Shown here piece after piece: positions 5,101 through 11,608 of a DNA stretch of 33,877 nucleotides (position 1 is its first letter; each line of letters opens with the position of its first letter). The stretch covers positions 1 through 33,877 of the IMG/VR virus record IMGVR_UViG_3300047550_002714. The stretch is one strand, 5' to 3'. The position numbers and the translations under genes were made by a program. A model generated the notes under the pieces. The model saw nothing but the letters and a program-made list of their open reading frames with translations, made no database searches and was not told where the DNA came from. This DNA is from a virus.

Positions 5101-5106
5101 AAATAA

Positions 5107-5134
5107 ATAATACCATATTATTGCAAAAATACAA
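5107..5134 (-). promoter_or_regulatory. Leftward promoter overlapping the operator repeats
   Basis: Minus strand: -35 TTGTAT (5134-5129), a 16-bp spacer, -10 TATTAT (5112-5107). The -35 lies inside the first operator-like repeat. The late promoter at 33161-33189 has the same build (TTGTAT, TTTTGCAA at the spacer start, TGG before the -10). Confidence 0.5.
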
Positions 5135-5151
5135 CGATGTAAAAATACAAC
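5122..5151. promoter_or_regulatory. Tandem operator-like repeat (copies C and D)
   Basis: TGCAAAAATACAAC (5122-5135) and TGTAAAAATACAAC (5138-5151) are direct repeats with a 16-bp period. They fill the space between a leftward promoter (-35 at 5129-5134) and a rightward promoter (-35 at 5152-5157), so a protein bound here could control both. Confidence 0.55.
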
Positions 5152-5180
5152 TTGCGGCAAGCTCAAATGCAATACATAAT
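5152..5180 (+). promoter_or_regulatory. Promoter of the rightward accessory operon
   Basis: -35 TTGCGG (5152-5157), a 17-bp spacer, -10 CATAAT (5175-5180). It abuts operator repeat D and is followed by the ribosome site AGAGGA and the ATG at 5214. Transcription would start near 5187. Confidence 0.5.
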
Positions 5181-5213
5181 TCACACATCAAAACAAACAA
5201 AGCAGAGGAAATC

Positions 5214-5582
5214 ATGAATAAATGTTTTATGTCTTCGGAAGTTGATCGCCACCTCAATGAACAAGAAATGTGGGAAAAGCGTTATTCCCAAATTCAAACA
5301 GAAGTGGAAATGGAATTTTTAAGCACCGGAGCAGCGCAAGAAATTTTAATGGAATATGTATTAGATGCTCCGGGAAGAGGTTATGAAATTACAGGTGGGA
5401 GTTATTTGGATTTAGCAAATAGTGATGTTTCTCCTGAAAATTTTAAAAGCAATGAACTAATGGCAGCATTGCTAATGGGTGGAAATGCGGCTGAAATTGC
5501 CAGACAAGAATTGGGTAATCGTATTATTAAAAAAGCTTATGAACATGGCCATATAGATAGAATTGTACAAAACAAAATGTAA
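5214..5582 (+). CDS. Unknown phage protein
   Basis: A 122-residue protein starting MNKCFMSSEVDRHL. The frame is open farther upstream, but only this ATG has a good site (AGAGGAAATC) and lies after the promoter. It is helical and acidic in the first half; the second half has a Gly-rich stretch (LDAPGRGYEITGGSY) and AALLMGGNAAEIARQELG. I do not recognise a family. As first gene of the rightward operon it is probably made early. Confidence 0.6.
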   Translation: MNKCFMSSEVDRHLNEQEMWEKRYSQIQTEVEMEFLSTGAAQEILMEYVLDAPGRGYEITGGSYLDLANSDVSPENFKSNELMAALLMGGNAAEIARQELGNRIIKKAYEHGHIDRIVQNKM

Positions 5583-5593
5583 GGAGAAATACA

Positions 5594-6178
5594 ATGCAAA
5601 CAACTTTAAACAAAATACGAGAACACCAACCGCGCGAAGATGAGTGGGAAAAACTGTTACGTTATTTAAACAAAACGCAAGCAGATGATGAGCCGTTGAA
5701 TTTAAAAGTAGTTTTAGAAAATAATGGGGTAAAATTCGCTATTTGGTGCCTTCGGGCTGTGGATGGTTTTGAAAAAGAGAAAAGCCTGTTTGCTGTTGCA
5801 TGTGCTCGTCGAGTTCAGCATTTGATGGAAGACGGACGCAGTAAACATGCGCTAGACGTTGCCGAGCGTTATGTACTAGAGCAAGCAACAATCGAGGAAA
5901 TGCTGGACGCTTATAGTGGCGCTCATTTTGTTTACTGTTCTGCTGCATTCACTAATGATCCTATTGATGCTGTTTATGGTTCTGCTCTTTATGCTGCTAA
6001 GGCTGCCCTTAATATTGGTGGTGATTATAATGCGGATGATGTTTATGCCGCCGCTATTTATGCTGCTAATGCCGTTTATGTTGCTAATGCTAATGCTGCT
6101 TATATCGACGAACTTAAATGGCAAGCACTTGAATTATCTAAATTATTGGAGATTACACATGAACCAAAACGTATTTAA
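5594..6178 (+). CDS. Ala-rich helical repeat protein (Imm5-like phage family)
   Basis: A 194-residue protein. The N-terminal half (VKFAIWCLRAVDGFEKEKSL, CARRVQHLMEDGRSKHALDVAERYV) matches a group of phage proteins that I recall being annotated as putative Imm5-type immunity proteins. The C-terminal part (about residues 105-175) is a degenerate Ala/Tyr/Asn repeat such as AAIYAANAVYVANANAAY, encoded by GCTGCTAATGC-like DNA repeats. This gives an all-helical bundle with variable repeat number. The immunity name comes from polymorphic toxin loci. A role here, for example neutralising a host factor, is speculation. The ribosome site is AAGGAGAAATACA. Confidence 0.55.
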   Translation: MQTTLNKIREHQPREDEWEKLLRYLNKTQADDEPLNLKVVLENNGVKFAIWCLRAVDGFEKEKSLFAVACARRVQHLMEDGRSKHALDVAERYVLEQATIEEMLDAYSGAHFVYCSAAFTNDPIDAVYGSALYAAKAALNIGGDYNADDVYAAAIYAANAVYVANANAAYIDELKWQALELSKLLEITHEPKRI

Positions 6179-6401
6179 CACTTTATCAGACGATAAACTG
6201 ATTGCTCACGGCAAAATCAATGACGTGCAAGGCTACACGATGGAACTATTGCAGCGATACGAAAAAGCTTTGGCGCACATTGGTAATATTGAACGGGCTT
6301 GGAAAAAAGCAAGCGCGATTTTCCTTTTGGACGAAAATGTTTATCAAGGTGCTATTTTTGATCTTGGCGATATTATCAAAAACGGGTTAAAAAATAATTA
6401 G
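6159..6401 (+). CDS. Unknown small phage protein
   Basis: An 80-residue helical protein starting MNQNVFNTLSDDKLIAHG. The ATG overlaps the end of the preceding gene and follows TTGGAGATTACAC, a good ribosome site. The reading frame stays open upstream in a run of hydrophobic codons, but that part is the other-frame reading of the Ala-rich repeat and is not included. No family is recognised. Confidence 0.6.
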   Translation: MNQNVFNTLSDDKLIAHGKINDVQGYTMELLQRYEKALAHIGNIERAWKKASAIFLLDENVYQGAIFDLGDIIKNGLKNN

Positions 6402-6428
6402 TATTTTTATAAAAATTGGAGATTTAAC

Positions 6429-6761
6429 ATGATTGACATTACAAAAAAGCACACAGCCCGCAACGGAACTGAAGTTACGTTAGTCAGCGACAAAGGGCGC
6501 GGGCGATACCCAATAGTAGGTTACATTGGTGACAGCGATACGCTTCAATGCTGGACAAGTGAAGGGGTGTACCATATAGACGCTGGGCTACATAGTTTTG
6601 ATCTAGTAGAAGTAAAAGAAAAGAAAGTCGCTTACTTTAACACTTACCCAGAAGACCGTACATGGCTCAATTCTACAAGGGATATTGCAGACAAAAACGC
6701 TGACAAAACCCGTATAGCCTGCATCCGTATTGAATACGAAGAAGGACAATTTGATGAATAA
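6429..6761 (+). CDS. Unknown phage protein
   Basis: A 110-residue protein, MIDITKKHTARNGTEVTLVSDKGRGRYPIVGYIG. The beta-rich N-terminus (residues 1-55) looks like a small barrel, similar to phage proteins starting with KYRTRDG-type sequences. The rest is charged. The ribosome site TTGGAG is eight bases before ATG. It is followed by a gene overlapping its end by 8 bp. The function is unknown. Confidence 0.6.
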   Translation: MIDITKKHTARNGTEVTLVSDKGRGRYPIVGYIGDSDTLQCWTSEGVYHIDAGLHSFDLVEVKEKKVAYFNTYPEDRTWLNSTRDIADKNADKTRIACIRIEYEEGQFDE

Positions 6762-6933
6762 ATTTTATTTATTAACCGAAAATGAAGTTGAATTTTTAGC
6801 AACTTTATTTGCGCCTCCTATTCATTATGATTTTTTAAAAGATGATGATTTTTACGATTTTTCAGTAGAAATTATTAAAAAATTTTGTGAAAAAAACAAT
6901 TTAGAAGGAAAGTTTTATGCGTCGAATGTTTGA
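6754..6933 (+). CDS. Unknown acidic small protein
   Basis: A 59-residue protein beginning MNKFYLLTENEVEFLATLF. The ATG at 6754 has the ribosome site GAAGGA and is preferred to an upstream in-frame ATG eight codons earlier. It is rich in Asp, Glu and Phe (FLKDDDFYDF). Small very acidic phage proteins can be DNA mimics, but this one is only moderately acidic and has no known relative that I can name. Confidence 0.5.
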   Translation: MNKFYLLTENEVEFLATLFAPPIHYDFLKDDDFYDFSVEIIKKFCEKNNLEGKFYASNV

Positions 6934-7039
6934 TATAAGCCGCCCTTTGTGCAGCCCTAAAAATGCGCTAATTGTCTTATCCGTTGCCTTCTTTCTGCAC
7001 GCTGCTGTGCTTACTGCTTTTGATTTGGGGGTGGTATGA
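6917..7039 (+). CDS. Small membrane protein
   Basis: A 40-residue protein, MRRMFDISRPLCSPKNALIV..., with one hydrophobic segment from about residue 16 to 38 and a basic N-terminus. The ribosome site AGAAGGAAAG is well placed. It starts within the end of the previous gene and its TGA overlaps the next ATG, so it fits the coupled operon. No family is known. Confidence 0.5.
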   Translation: MRRMFDISRPLCSPKNALIVLSVAFFLHAAVLTAFDLGVV

Positions 7040-7335
7040 GCAACTACACACCGGGGCCGTGGGTGATCGGCGAACGGGTGAAAACTGCCCGTCTAGATAA
7101 CGCACTAATGATCCGCCCTTTAGACAGCCACAACAGCGAATACGGAGCGACGGCGATCATTGCGACAAGCGACGCCAACGCTAGCCTAATCGTTGCGGCA
7201 CCTGAAAATTACGAATCAAATAAAGAGCTGGCAAAAATTGTTCGTGAGCTTTGTGCTGCATATAACCATCCATTACCGGATGCGGCTTTAAGCCGTAGCG
7301 ATAAAGCAATCGCAAAAGCAGAGGGGGAAGTATGA
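7036..7335 (+). CDS. Phage protein of the TPGPW family, unknown function
   Basis: A 99-residue protein starting MSNYTPGPWVIGE. The combination of an N-terminal TPGPW and a later DANASLIVAAPE marks a very common phage protein group of unknown function. It ends with a helical segment. ATGA couples it to its neighbours on both sides. Its frequent linkage to SIEAMK-type genes in other phages is repeated here. Confidence 0.7.
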   Translation: MSNYTPGPWVIGERVKTARLDNALMIRPLDSHNSEYGATAIIATSDANASLIVAAPENYESNKELAKIVRELCAAYNHPLPDAALSRSDKAIAKAEGEV

Positions 7336-7775
7336 GCATTGAAGCAATGAAACAAGCACTGGACACGTTTGAGGTGATAAACCCGCACAGCGTTAATGAT
7401 TCATTTCTTATACAAAAGGCTTCTAAGATTTTGATGAAAGCCATCGCAGAAGCAGAAAATGATCAATTTGACGAATTAGAAGCTTATAAGACTTATGTTG
7501 ATGATGTTCGCCGACTTACTAGGGAATTAGATGTTCTTATTAACGGCGAAAAAGGCGCGGCAATTCAGCCAAGTTTGTGCGACATAGTTTCTCAGGTTGC
7601 AGCCATAAAGCGCGAAGCGGATGGACAAGAGCCTGTTGCGTGGATGACTAAAACGGGAGACATATGTAGTCAATTTTTTAAACAAAACGCTTTTGAGAGC
7701 TTAACAGATGATTATTGCATACCACTTTACACGCACCAACCAAAGCGCAATATTCAAAGATTGGAGAAAACGTGA
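7332..7775 (+). CDS. SIEAMK-type phage protein (copy 1)
   Basis: A 147-residue protein starting MSIEAMKQALDTFEV, a common phage N-terminus of unknown function. The middle is coiled coil. The C-terminal part has GQEPVAWMTKTG and IPLYTHQPKR, the PVAW...PLY(T)xPP module seen in the same protein group. A paralogue lies at 11605-12057 with the same start and the same PVAW...LYTHPPKR motif. This copy ends soon after the module. Its stop overlaps a GTG start. Confidence 0.65.
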   Translation: MSIEAMKQALDTFEVINPHSVNDSFLIQKASKILMKAIAEAENDQFDELEAYKTYVDDVRRLTRELDVLINGEKGAAIQPSLCDIVSQVAAIKREADGQEPVAWMTKTGDICSQFFKQNAFESLTDDYCIPLYTHQPKRNIQRLEKT

Positions 7776-7954
7776 ACTACGCCAAAGACATTGACGCAGC
7801 CGTGGAGCAAGCCCTGCGCGATAAGCGTGATGCGGAACGGTATCAGTGGATTAGGCAACACCCGGACATATACCGTTCATTCTTGATGTTAACATGCGCC
7901 AAGCCGTCGAGCGATTGCTGGATTGACAAATATATCGCCAAGGAGAAACTGTGA
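7772..7954 (+). CDS. Small phage protein with DAERYxWIRQ motif
   Basis: A 60-residue protein starting at GTG (GTGA overlap) after a strong TTGGAGA site. The frame is open upstream but without a ribosome site. It has AVEQALRDKRDAERYQWIRQHPDIY, a motif found in many unrelated-looking phage hypothetical proteins, and ends CWIDKYIAKEKL. The function is unknown. Confidence 0.6.
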   Translation: MNYAKDIDAAVEQALRDKRDAERYQWIRQHPDIYRSFLMLTCAKPSSDCWIDKYIAKEKL

Positions 7955-8154
7955 TGACTTGGATCAGAGTCCCCGTCCACACCCCAATGACACCGTACAC
8001 TGTGTATGAACACACTCCTGCGTATTCGTACAAAGAATATCCGCGCGACATCAACCGCGTCGGATGGCAAGAACCCGTGTGGGAGTGGAAATGGGTGGAT
8101 AATAATCGGCTAGATAAGAACGATCTTAGCAAGCTAAAGGAACTAAACACATGA
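7954..8154 (+). CDS. Unknown small phage protein
   Basis: A 66-residue protein, MTWIRVPVHTPMTPYTVYEHTP. The ATG at 7954 has ideal spacing from AAGGAGA; an in-frame GTG three bases earlier is possible. It is rich in Pro, Tyr and Trp and ends KLKELNT. The last codons and the following start (8131-8156) are an exact copy of 12034-12059, the end of the paralogous module. Confidence 0.5.
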   Translation: MTWIRVPVHTPMTPYTVYEHTPAYSYKEYPRDINRVGWQEPVWEWKWVDNNRLDKNDLSKLKELNT

Positions 8155-8156
8155 GC
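8131..8156 (+). repeat. 26-bp direct repeat, copy 1 (gene boundary)
   Basis: Identical over 26 bp to 12034-12059. It holds the last codons of one gene (KLKELNT), a ribosome site AAGGA and the next ATGAGC start. Such conserved boundary sequences allow homologous exchange of whole genes between related phages. Confidence 0.85.
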
Positions 8157-8354
8157 ATACTAAAAAAAATTTACTTTTGGATTGCATTTAGTTTTTTTGG
8201 CGATTCGCTAACAGAAGAAGAAATAAAAGCCCACCTTGAACGGCTACGCGCTAAACGTAAAGGCGCAAATAAAGCAAAGCTAGATATGCTTGCAAATGAA
8301 ATATCACACTTTAATGCTGAGTTATTAAAGAAAAAAAGTGTTGTTTTTAAGTAA
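8151..8354 (+). CDS. Unknown small basic protein
   Basis: A 67-residue protein starting MSILKKIYFWIAFSFFGDS. The first 18 residues are hydrophobic and could be a membrane anchor. The rest (TEEEIKAHLERLRAKRKGANKAK) is a charged helix. It is coupled by ATGA, uses the ribosome site in the 26-bp repeat, and is the last gene before the promoter at 8384. The function is unknown. Confidence 0.5.
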   Translation: MSILKKIYFWIAFSFFGDSLTEEEIKAHLERLRAKRKGANKAKLDMLANEISHFNAELLKKKSVVFK

Positions 8355-8383
8355 AAATGCAATACGTTTTTATTGGTTTATTG

Positions 8384-8389
8384 TATAAT
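8384..8389 (+). promoter_or_regulatory. Candidate internal promoter (-10 TATAAT)
   Basis: A consensus TATAAT lies in a 61-bp gap between genes, 27 bp before the start of the recombination gene group. No clear -35 is seen at 16-18 bp, so activity is uncertain; an activator could compensate. Confidence 0.4.
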
Positions 8390-8415
8390 TATGCCATGCA
8401 TAAAAAGGGTTAAAA

Positions 8416-8583
8416 ATGTTATTTTTTTTATATATTGGCAATAATTATGATTCAATTTTTGTTGAAAAAAAAGAAAAATATTATTGGGTAATAAATAATC
8501 CTGACAGCCTTGCAGATAAGACAGAAATACCAGAATATCTTTTTGACGCTCTTTATAGGTTTTATAAAGAAAGTAAATTATGA
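8416..8583 (+). CDS. Unknown small protein
   Basis: A 55-residue protein, MLFFLYIGNNYDSIFVEKKEKYYW. It is aromatic and beta-like in the first half, acidic and helical after. AAAGGG is six bases before the ATG. Its TGA overlaps the next ATG. It has no recognisable family. It opens the group that includes the Sak4-like ATPase. Confidence 0.45.
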   Translation: MLFFLYIGNNYDSIFVEKKEKYYWVINNPDSLADKTEIPEYLFDALYRFYKESKL

Positions 8584-8732
8584 GATACGATTACCAGCAG
8601 CAACAAACACAAGATCAGCAGCAATATTTAGAGCTTGCAAATAAACCATATTCTGATATTGAGTTAGCAATAATTGAACATCAGAAGCAATACGCAAAAA
8701 GCATTAAAACAGTTTTTGATAAAGAGGAATAA
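8580..8732 (+). CDS. Unknown Gln-rich small protein
   Basis: A 50-residue protein, MRYDYQQQQTQDQQQYLELA, with a Gln-rich N-terminus and a helical C-terminus (DIELAIIEHQKQYAKSIKTV). The start overlaps the previous stop (ATGA), and its last codons provide the AGAGGA ribosome site of the ATPase gene. The function is unknown. Confidence 0.45.
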   Translation: MRYDYQQQQTQDQQQYLELANKPYSDIELAIIEHQKQYAKSIKTVFDKEE

Positions 8733-8733
8733 A

Positions 8734-9390
8734 ATGTCAATAACAAGTATGATTTTAGGCGAAAGCGGAACAGGAAAAAGCACATCATTGCGTAACTTTG
8801 CAAAGGATGATTTGCTTTTAATTCAGCCAGTGCCTAAACCTTTGCCTTTTAAATGTGATTGGTCGTTAGTTGCATCAGACAACCCAACTGGCAACATTTA
8901 CCGGACAGACAATAGCGCACAAATTTGTTCTGCGTTAAACAAGACTAAAAAAAATGTGATTGTTATTGATGATTTTCAATACATTTTGGCAAACGAGTTT
9001 ATGCGCCGTGTAACAGACCAAGTTACAGGAAACCAAGCATTTCAAAAATACAATGAAATTGCCCGTAACGCTTGGAATATTTTAACAACAGCGGGGAATT
9101 TGCCAGAAAATAAACGGGTTTACATTCTTAGCCACACTGATACTAACGAATCAGGTCACACAAAAATTAAAACAATTGGCAAATTGTTAGACGATAAAAT
9201 CGTGTTAGAAGGTTTAGTAACAATCGTACTCCGCACGCTTCGAGTAAACGAAAATTATATTTTTGCAACTCAAAATAGCGGAAACGATACAACAAAAAGC
9301 CCTATCGGAATGTTTGAATCTGAGCATATACCGAATGACTTAAAAGCAGTAGATAAAGCAATCTGTGAATTTTATAACATTGGAGAGTAA
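8734..9390 (+). CDS. Sak4-like RecA-fold ATPase (single-strand annealing)
   Basis: A 218-residue P-loop ATPase. The start at 8734 has AGAGGA nearby; the longer open frame upstream belongs to other genes. Walker A is GESGTGKS (9-16), Walker B VIVIDD (75-80), and IYILSH-like VYILSHTDTN follows as sensor region. Short phage ATPases of this type next to an SSB-like gene are typical of the Sak4 recombinase group (AAA_24 type), which anneals single strands with help of the phage SSB. The next gene has an SSB-like tail, which supports this. Other phage AAA proteins cannot be fully excluded. Confidence 0.7.
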   Translation: MSITSMILGESGTGKSTSLRNFAKDDLLLIQPVPKPLPFKCDWSLVASDNPTGNIYRTDNSAQICSALNKTKKNVIVIDDFQYILANEFMRRVTDQVTGNQAFQKYNEIARNAWNILTTAGNLPENKRVYILSHTDTNESGHTKIKTIGKLLDDKIVLEGLVTIVLRTLRVNENYIFATQNSGNDTTKSPIGMFESEHIPNDLKAVDKAICEFYNIGE

Positions 9391-9393
9391 CAA

Positions 9394-10005
9394 ATGTACC
9401 AACTAAACGCAACAGCAGCAAAAGAAGCCGAACAATTTAGCAGCCAAATTACAGAGATTGGCAAATATGTCGGCAAGTTTACTCAGGCTTATCACGTCGA
9501 TGCAAAATCAGGCGCTAAAGGAATCCATTTAGAATTTGAAAGCGACAGCAAGCAAACTGCAAATTTTACGCTGTACACAACAAACAAAGACGGCGAACCT
9601 ATCTTTGGTTATAAGCAACTAATGGCGCTTATGACTTGTTTGAAAATTAAAAACTTGTCGCCTGCTGATGGTGAAGTCGTTGCTTATGATTATGACTTAA
9701 AAAAACAAGTTACAAAAAAAGGGAGTGTTTTTAATGATTTATTAAATAAGCAAATTGGCCTGTTAATTGAGACTGAGGAATATGAAAATTCAAACGGCGA
9801 GCTTAAAACCAAGTCAGTTATTAAAGCGTTTTTCCAAGCAAGCACCGAGCTTATGGCTACTGAAATTCTTAATAGTGAAACAAAGCCAGTGCAACTAGAA
9901 AAAGTCGTTGCAACTCTTCGCCATCGCCCATTAAAAGCAAAAGCAAAGCCTAGCAATGTACAAGCGCTATCATTGCAAGATATGGATGACGACTTGCCTT
10001 TCTGA
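9394..10005 (+). CDS. SSB-like / DUF669-type single-stranded DNA-binding protein
   Basis: A 203-residue protein. The body is beta-rich with KGIHLEFESDSKQTANFTLYTTNKDGE, as expected for an OB-fold or DUF669-type protein. The C-terminus is DMDDDLPF, the acidic tail with terminal Pro-Phe that SSB proteins use to recruit partners. It starts 3 bp after the Sak4-like gene (ATTGGAGAGTAACAA ribosome site). Role: coat single-stranded DNA and serve the recombinase, and perhaps host replication proteins. Confidence 0.7.
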   Translation: MYQLNATAAKEAEQFSSQITEIGKYVGKFTQAYHVDAKSGAKGIHLEFESDSKQTANFTLYTTNKDGEPIFGYKQLMALMTCLKIKNLSPADGEVVAYDYDLKKQVTKKGSVFNDLLNKQIGLLIETEEYENSNGELKTKSVIKAFFQASTELMATEILNSETKPVQLEKVVATLRHRPLKAKAKPSNVQALSLQDMDDDLPF

Positions 10006-10013
10006 GGTAAATA

Positions 10014-10511
10014 ATGAACTCACTTTATAAAATTACTGCAGAGTATCTTGAAAATGTGAAATTGTTAGAATCAATGGATTTTGACGATGAAACGAAAAAA
10101 GATACTCTTGAAAGTTTACAAGGCGACTTTGAGAACAAGGCTATTAGTATTGGCTTTGTTCAAAAAACACTATCTGCGCATGTTGGTGCGATTGACGCGG
10201 CACTTAAAGACATGCAAGAACGAAAAAGAGTAGTAGAAAACAAACTAAATCGGCTTAATGAGTATTTACTGGAAAACATGCAGCAAGCTGGCATTACAAG
10301 CATTAGCTGCCCTCAGTTTGACATTAAGCTAAAGAACAATCCGGTTAAAGTGGATATTTACGAAGCTGGATTGTTGCCTAGTGAATTTATGAGGCAACCA
10401 GAATTGCCGCCGCCACAACCGGACAAGAAAGCCATTAAAGAAGCTATTGAAGCTGGCAAAGAAGTACAAGGCGCACGATTGATTAAAACGCAACGATTGG
10501 AAATTAAATGA
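10014..10511 (+). CDS. Siphovirus Gp157-like protein
   Basis: A 165-residue helical protein with the Gp157 layout: an N-terminal helix (LYKITAEYLENVKLLES), a long coiled coil (IDAALKDMQERKRVVENKLNRL), a compact domain ending FDIKLKNNPVKVDIYE, and the C-terminal PPPQPDKKAIKEAIEAGKEVQGARL. Gp157 genes travel with phage recombination and SSB genes; a protective role for the phage has been suggested for the family. Its neighbours here fit this rule. The stop overlaps the next ATG. Confidence 0.8.
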   Translation: MNSLYKITAEYLENVKLLESMDFDDETKKDTLESLQGDFENKAISIGFVQKTLSAHVGAIDAALKDMQERKRVVENKLNRLNEYLLENMQQAGITSISCPQFDIKLKNNPVKVDIYEAGLLPSEFMRQPELPPPQPDKKAIKEAIEAGKEVQGARLIKTQRLEIK

Positions 10512-10660
10512 AACCTTTTAATACAGCACAGAAAATGTTAAACCAATTATTTGGTGTTGACCCTATTGCCTTAATTGCTTGGAAACGAGAAAAATCAAAA
10601 AGCAATACAAAAAAAGGGCCGGGCCGTATTCATTTGCAAGGAAAAATTAAAAATGCATAA
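10508..10660 (+). CDS. Unknown small basic protein
   Basis: A 50-residue basic protein, MKPFNTAQKMLNQLFGVDPI, with a Lys/Arg-rich C-terminus (KREKSKSNTKKGPGR). It is coupled by ATGA to the Gp157 gene, and its end contains the ribosome site and start of the MazG-like gene. The function is unknown. Confidence 0.45.
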   Translation: MKPFNTAQKMLNQLFGVDPIALIAWKREKSKSNTKKGPGRIHLQGKIKNA

Positions 10661-10979
10661 ACAAATAAAATCATACTCAACAGATGAGCTATCATGCCTT
10701 GTGGTTGATTGGGCAAAGGCTCGTAAGATTATTCCAAACGCAAAGCCACATACACAGCTATTAAAAGCCGTTTCTGAGCTTGGAGAATTGGCAGATGCAG
10801 AAATTAAAGGTGATAAAGAAGGAATTATTGATGGCGCTGGGGATGTAATGGTTTGCCTTATCAATTACCTAGCATTGCATGGATTAACTATTCGAGAATG
10901 TTTAGAAGCGGCTTACGAACAAATTAAAAACCGAAAAGGAACATTGCTAGAAAACGGTGTTTTTGTAAAGGATGAATAA
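10653..10979 (+). CDS. MazG-like nucleotide pyrophosphohydrolase
   Basis: A 108-residue all-alpha protein. SELGELADAEIKGD (41-54) supplies the ExxE pair (E42, E45), and DGAGDVMVCLINYL (60-73) the second acidic pair (D60, D64). Together they form the magnesium site of MazG-type NTP pyrophosphatases. The later IRECLEAAYEQIKNRKG is typical of phage members. Such enzymes remove aberrant dNTPs or lower the host ppGpp response. The start at 10653 follows AAGGAAAAATT. Confidence 0.75.
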   Translation: MHKQIKSYSTDELSCLVVDWAKARKIIPNAKPHTQLLKAVSELGELADAEIKGDKEGIIDGAGDVMVCLINYLALHGLTIRECLEAAYEQIKNRKGTLLENGVFVKDE

Positions 10980-11137
10980 TGATGCCTATTTACAACCAAA
11001 ATAAAAAACAATTATGCGATTATTATTTATGCTCATATCCTATTGGTGAATGTGCTGGAATATGTAATAATTGCGCCCCAAAAACCAACAAAGAAAAAAA
11101 TGCAGCAAGCGATTCAAAACATACTAAGGATAACTAG
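10979..11137 (+). CDS. Small Cys-rich protein
   Basis: A 52-residue protein starting MMPIYNQNKKQLCDYYLCSY. Cysteines at 13, 18, 25, 29 and 32 form a dense cluster that could bind one zinc. The C-terminus is Lys/Asn-rich. AAAGGA lies eight bases upstream, and the ATG overlaps the previous TAA. I cannot name a family. It ends in TAG, three bases before the next ATG. Confidence 0.5.
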   Translation: MMPIYNQNKKQLCDYYLCSYPIGECAGICNNCAPKTNKEKNAASDSKHTKDN

Positions 11138-11139
11138 AA

Positions 11140-11295
11140 ATGAGTGGGCCAAAATTGAAGTACGAAGAAAAGATGAAATCGACTACTATCCGCCTAACAG
11201 AAAAGCAACGTATAGTTCTATTTGCAGATGGTCGGCTGGACAAACTACGGTCACAACTAGAAAAAGAATACAAATTAGCAAATAAACAACAGTAG
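11140..11295 (+). CDS. Unknown small basic protein
   Basis: A 51-residue protein, MSGPKLKYEEKMKSTTIRLT, with STTIRLTEKQ followed by a helix (GRLDKLRSQLEKEYKL). The pattern beta-strand plus helices recalls a ribbon-helix-helix DNA binder but is too short to be sure. AAGGA precedes the ATG. It is preferred over an overlapping frame (11043-11285) that has no ribosome site. Confidence 0.45.
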   Translation: MSGPKLKYEEKMKSTTIRLTEKQRIVLFADGRLDKLRSQLEKEYKLANKQQ

Positions 11296-11305
11296 TATTT
11301 TTTAC

Positions 11306-11334
11306 TTGTTATTTGTGTTTTATTGCTTTATTAT
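11306..11334 (+). promoter_or_regulatory. Internal sigma70-type promoter
   Basis: -35 TTGTTA (11306-11311), a 17-bp spacer and -10 TATTAT (11329-11334), in a 70-bp gap between genes. Transcription would start near 11341, 25 bp before the gene at 11366. Confidence 0.55.
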
Positions 11335-11365
11335 GTATTGCATAAACAAACAAAAGAGGACAATT

Positions 11366-11608
11366 ATGAGTAATTTACTAAAAACAGAAGATTTAATTCC
11401 ACACTCAACAATTTCTATTGAAGATGTAAGAAAATTAGTTGAAAAATTAAACAATTTACGTCAACTTAACACGGAATTGGTTGATGCACTAGAGGCGCTA
11501 ATACCGCTTGCTGAATTTGGCGCAAGCGAACAATCACCGCCATATGCACAGGATTATCTTATTGAAACTGCTCTGGCTGCAATTGCCAAAGCAAAGGAGC
11601 AATCATGA
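11366..11608 (+). CDS. Unknown helical phage protein
   Basis: An 80-residue helical protein, MSNLLKTEDLIPHSTISIED, with a coiled-coil core (KLVEKLNNLRQLNTELVDALEALIPLAE) and an Ala-rich end. Phage proteins with ELVEALE..LPLAE are common and unassigned. The start at 11366 follows AGAGGACAATT and lies after the promoter at 11306. It is coupled by ATGA to the SIEAMK-type gene. Confidence 0.55.
   Translation: MSNLLKTEDLIPHSTISIEDVRKLVEKLNNLRQLNTELVDALEALIPLAEFGASEQSPPYAQDYLIETALAAIAKAKEQS

Noticed and set aside
4997-5257. 86-codon hydrophobic frame on the minus strand
   Set aside because: It runs through two promoters, a terminator and the operator repeats, and lacks a ribosome site. It is a by-product of AT-rich control DNA.
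5876-6124. Ser/Ile-rich minus-strand frame and hydrophobic plus-strand frame over the Ala-rich repeat
   Set aside because: Both are other-frame readings of the GCTGCTAATGC-type repeat of the gene at 5594-6178.
11043-11285. 80-codon plus-strand frame
   Set aside because: It has no ribosome site. Two small genes with AAGGA sites and proper couplings (10979-11137 and 11140-11295) explain the same bases.
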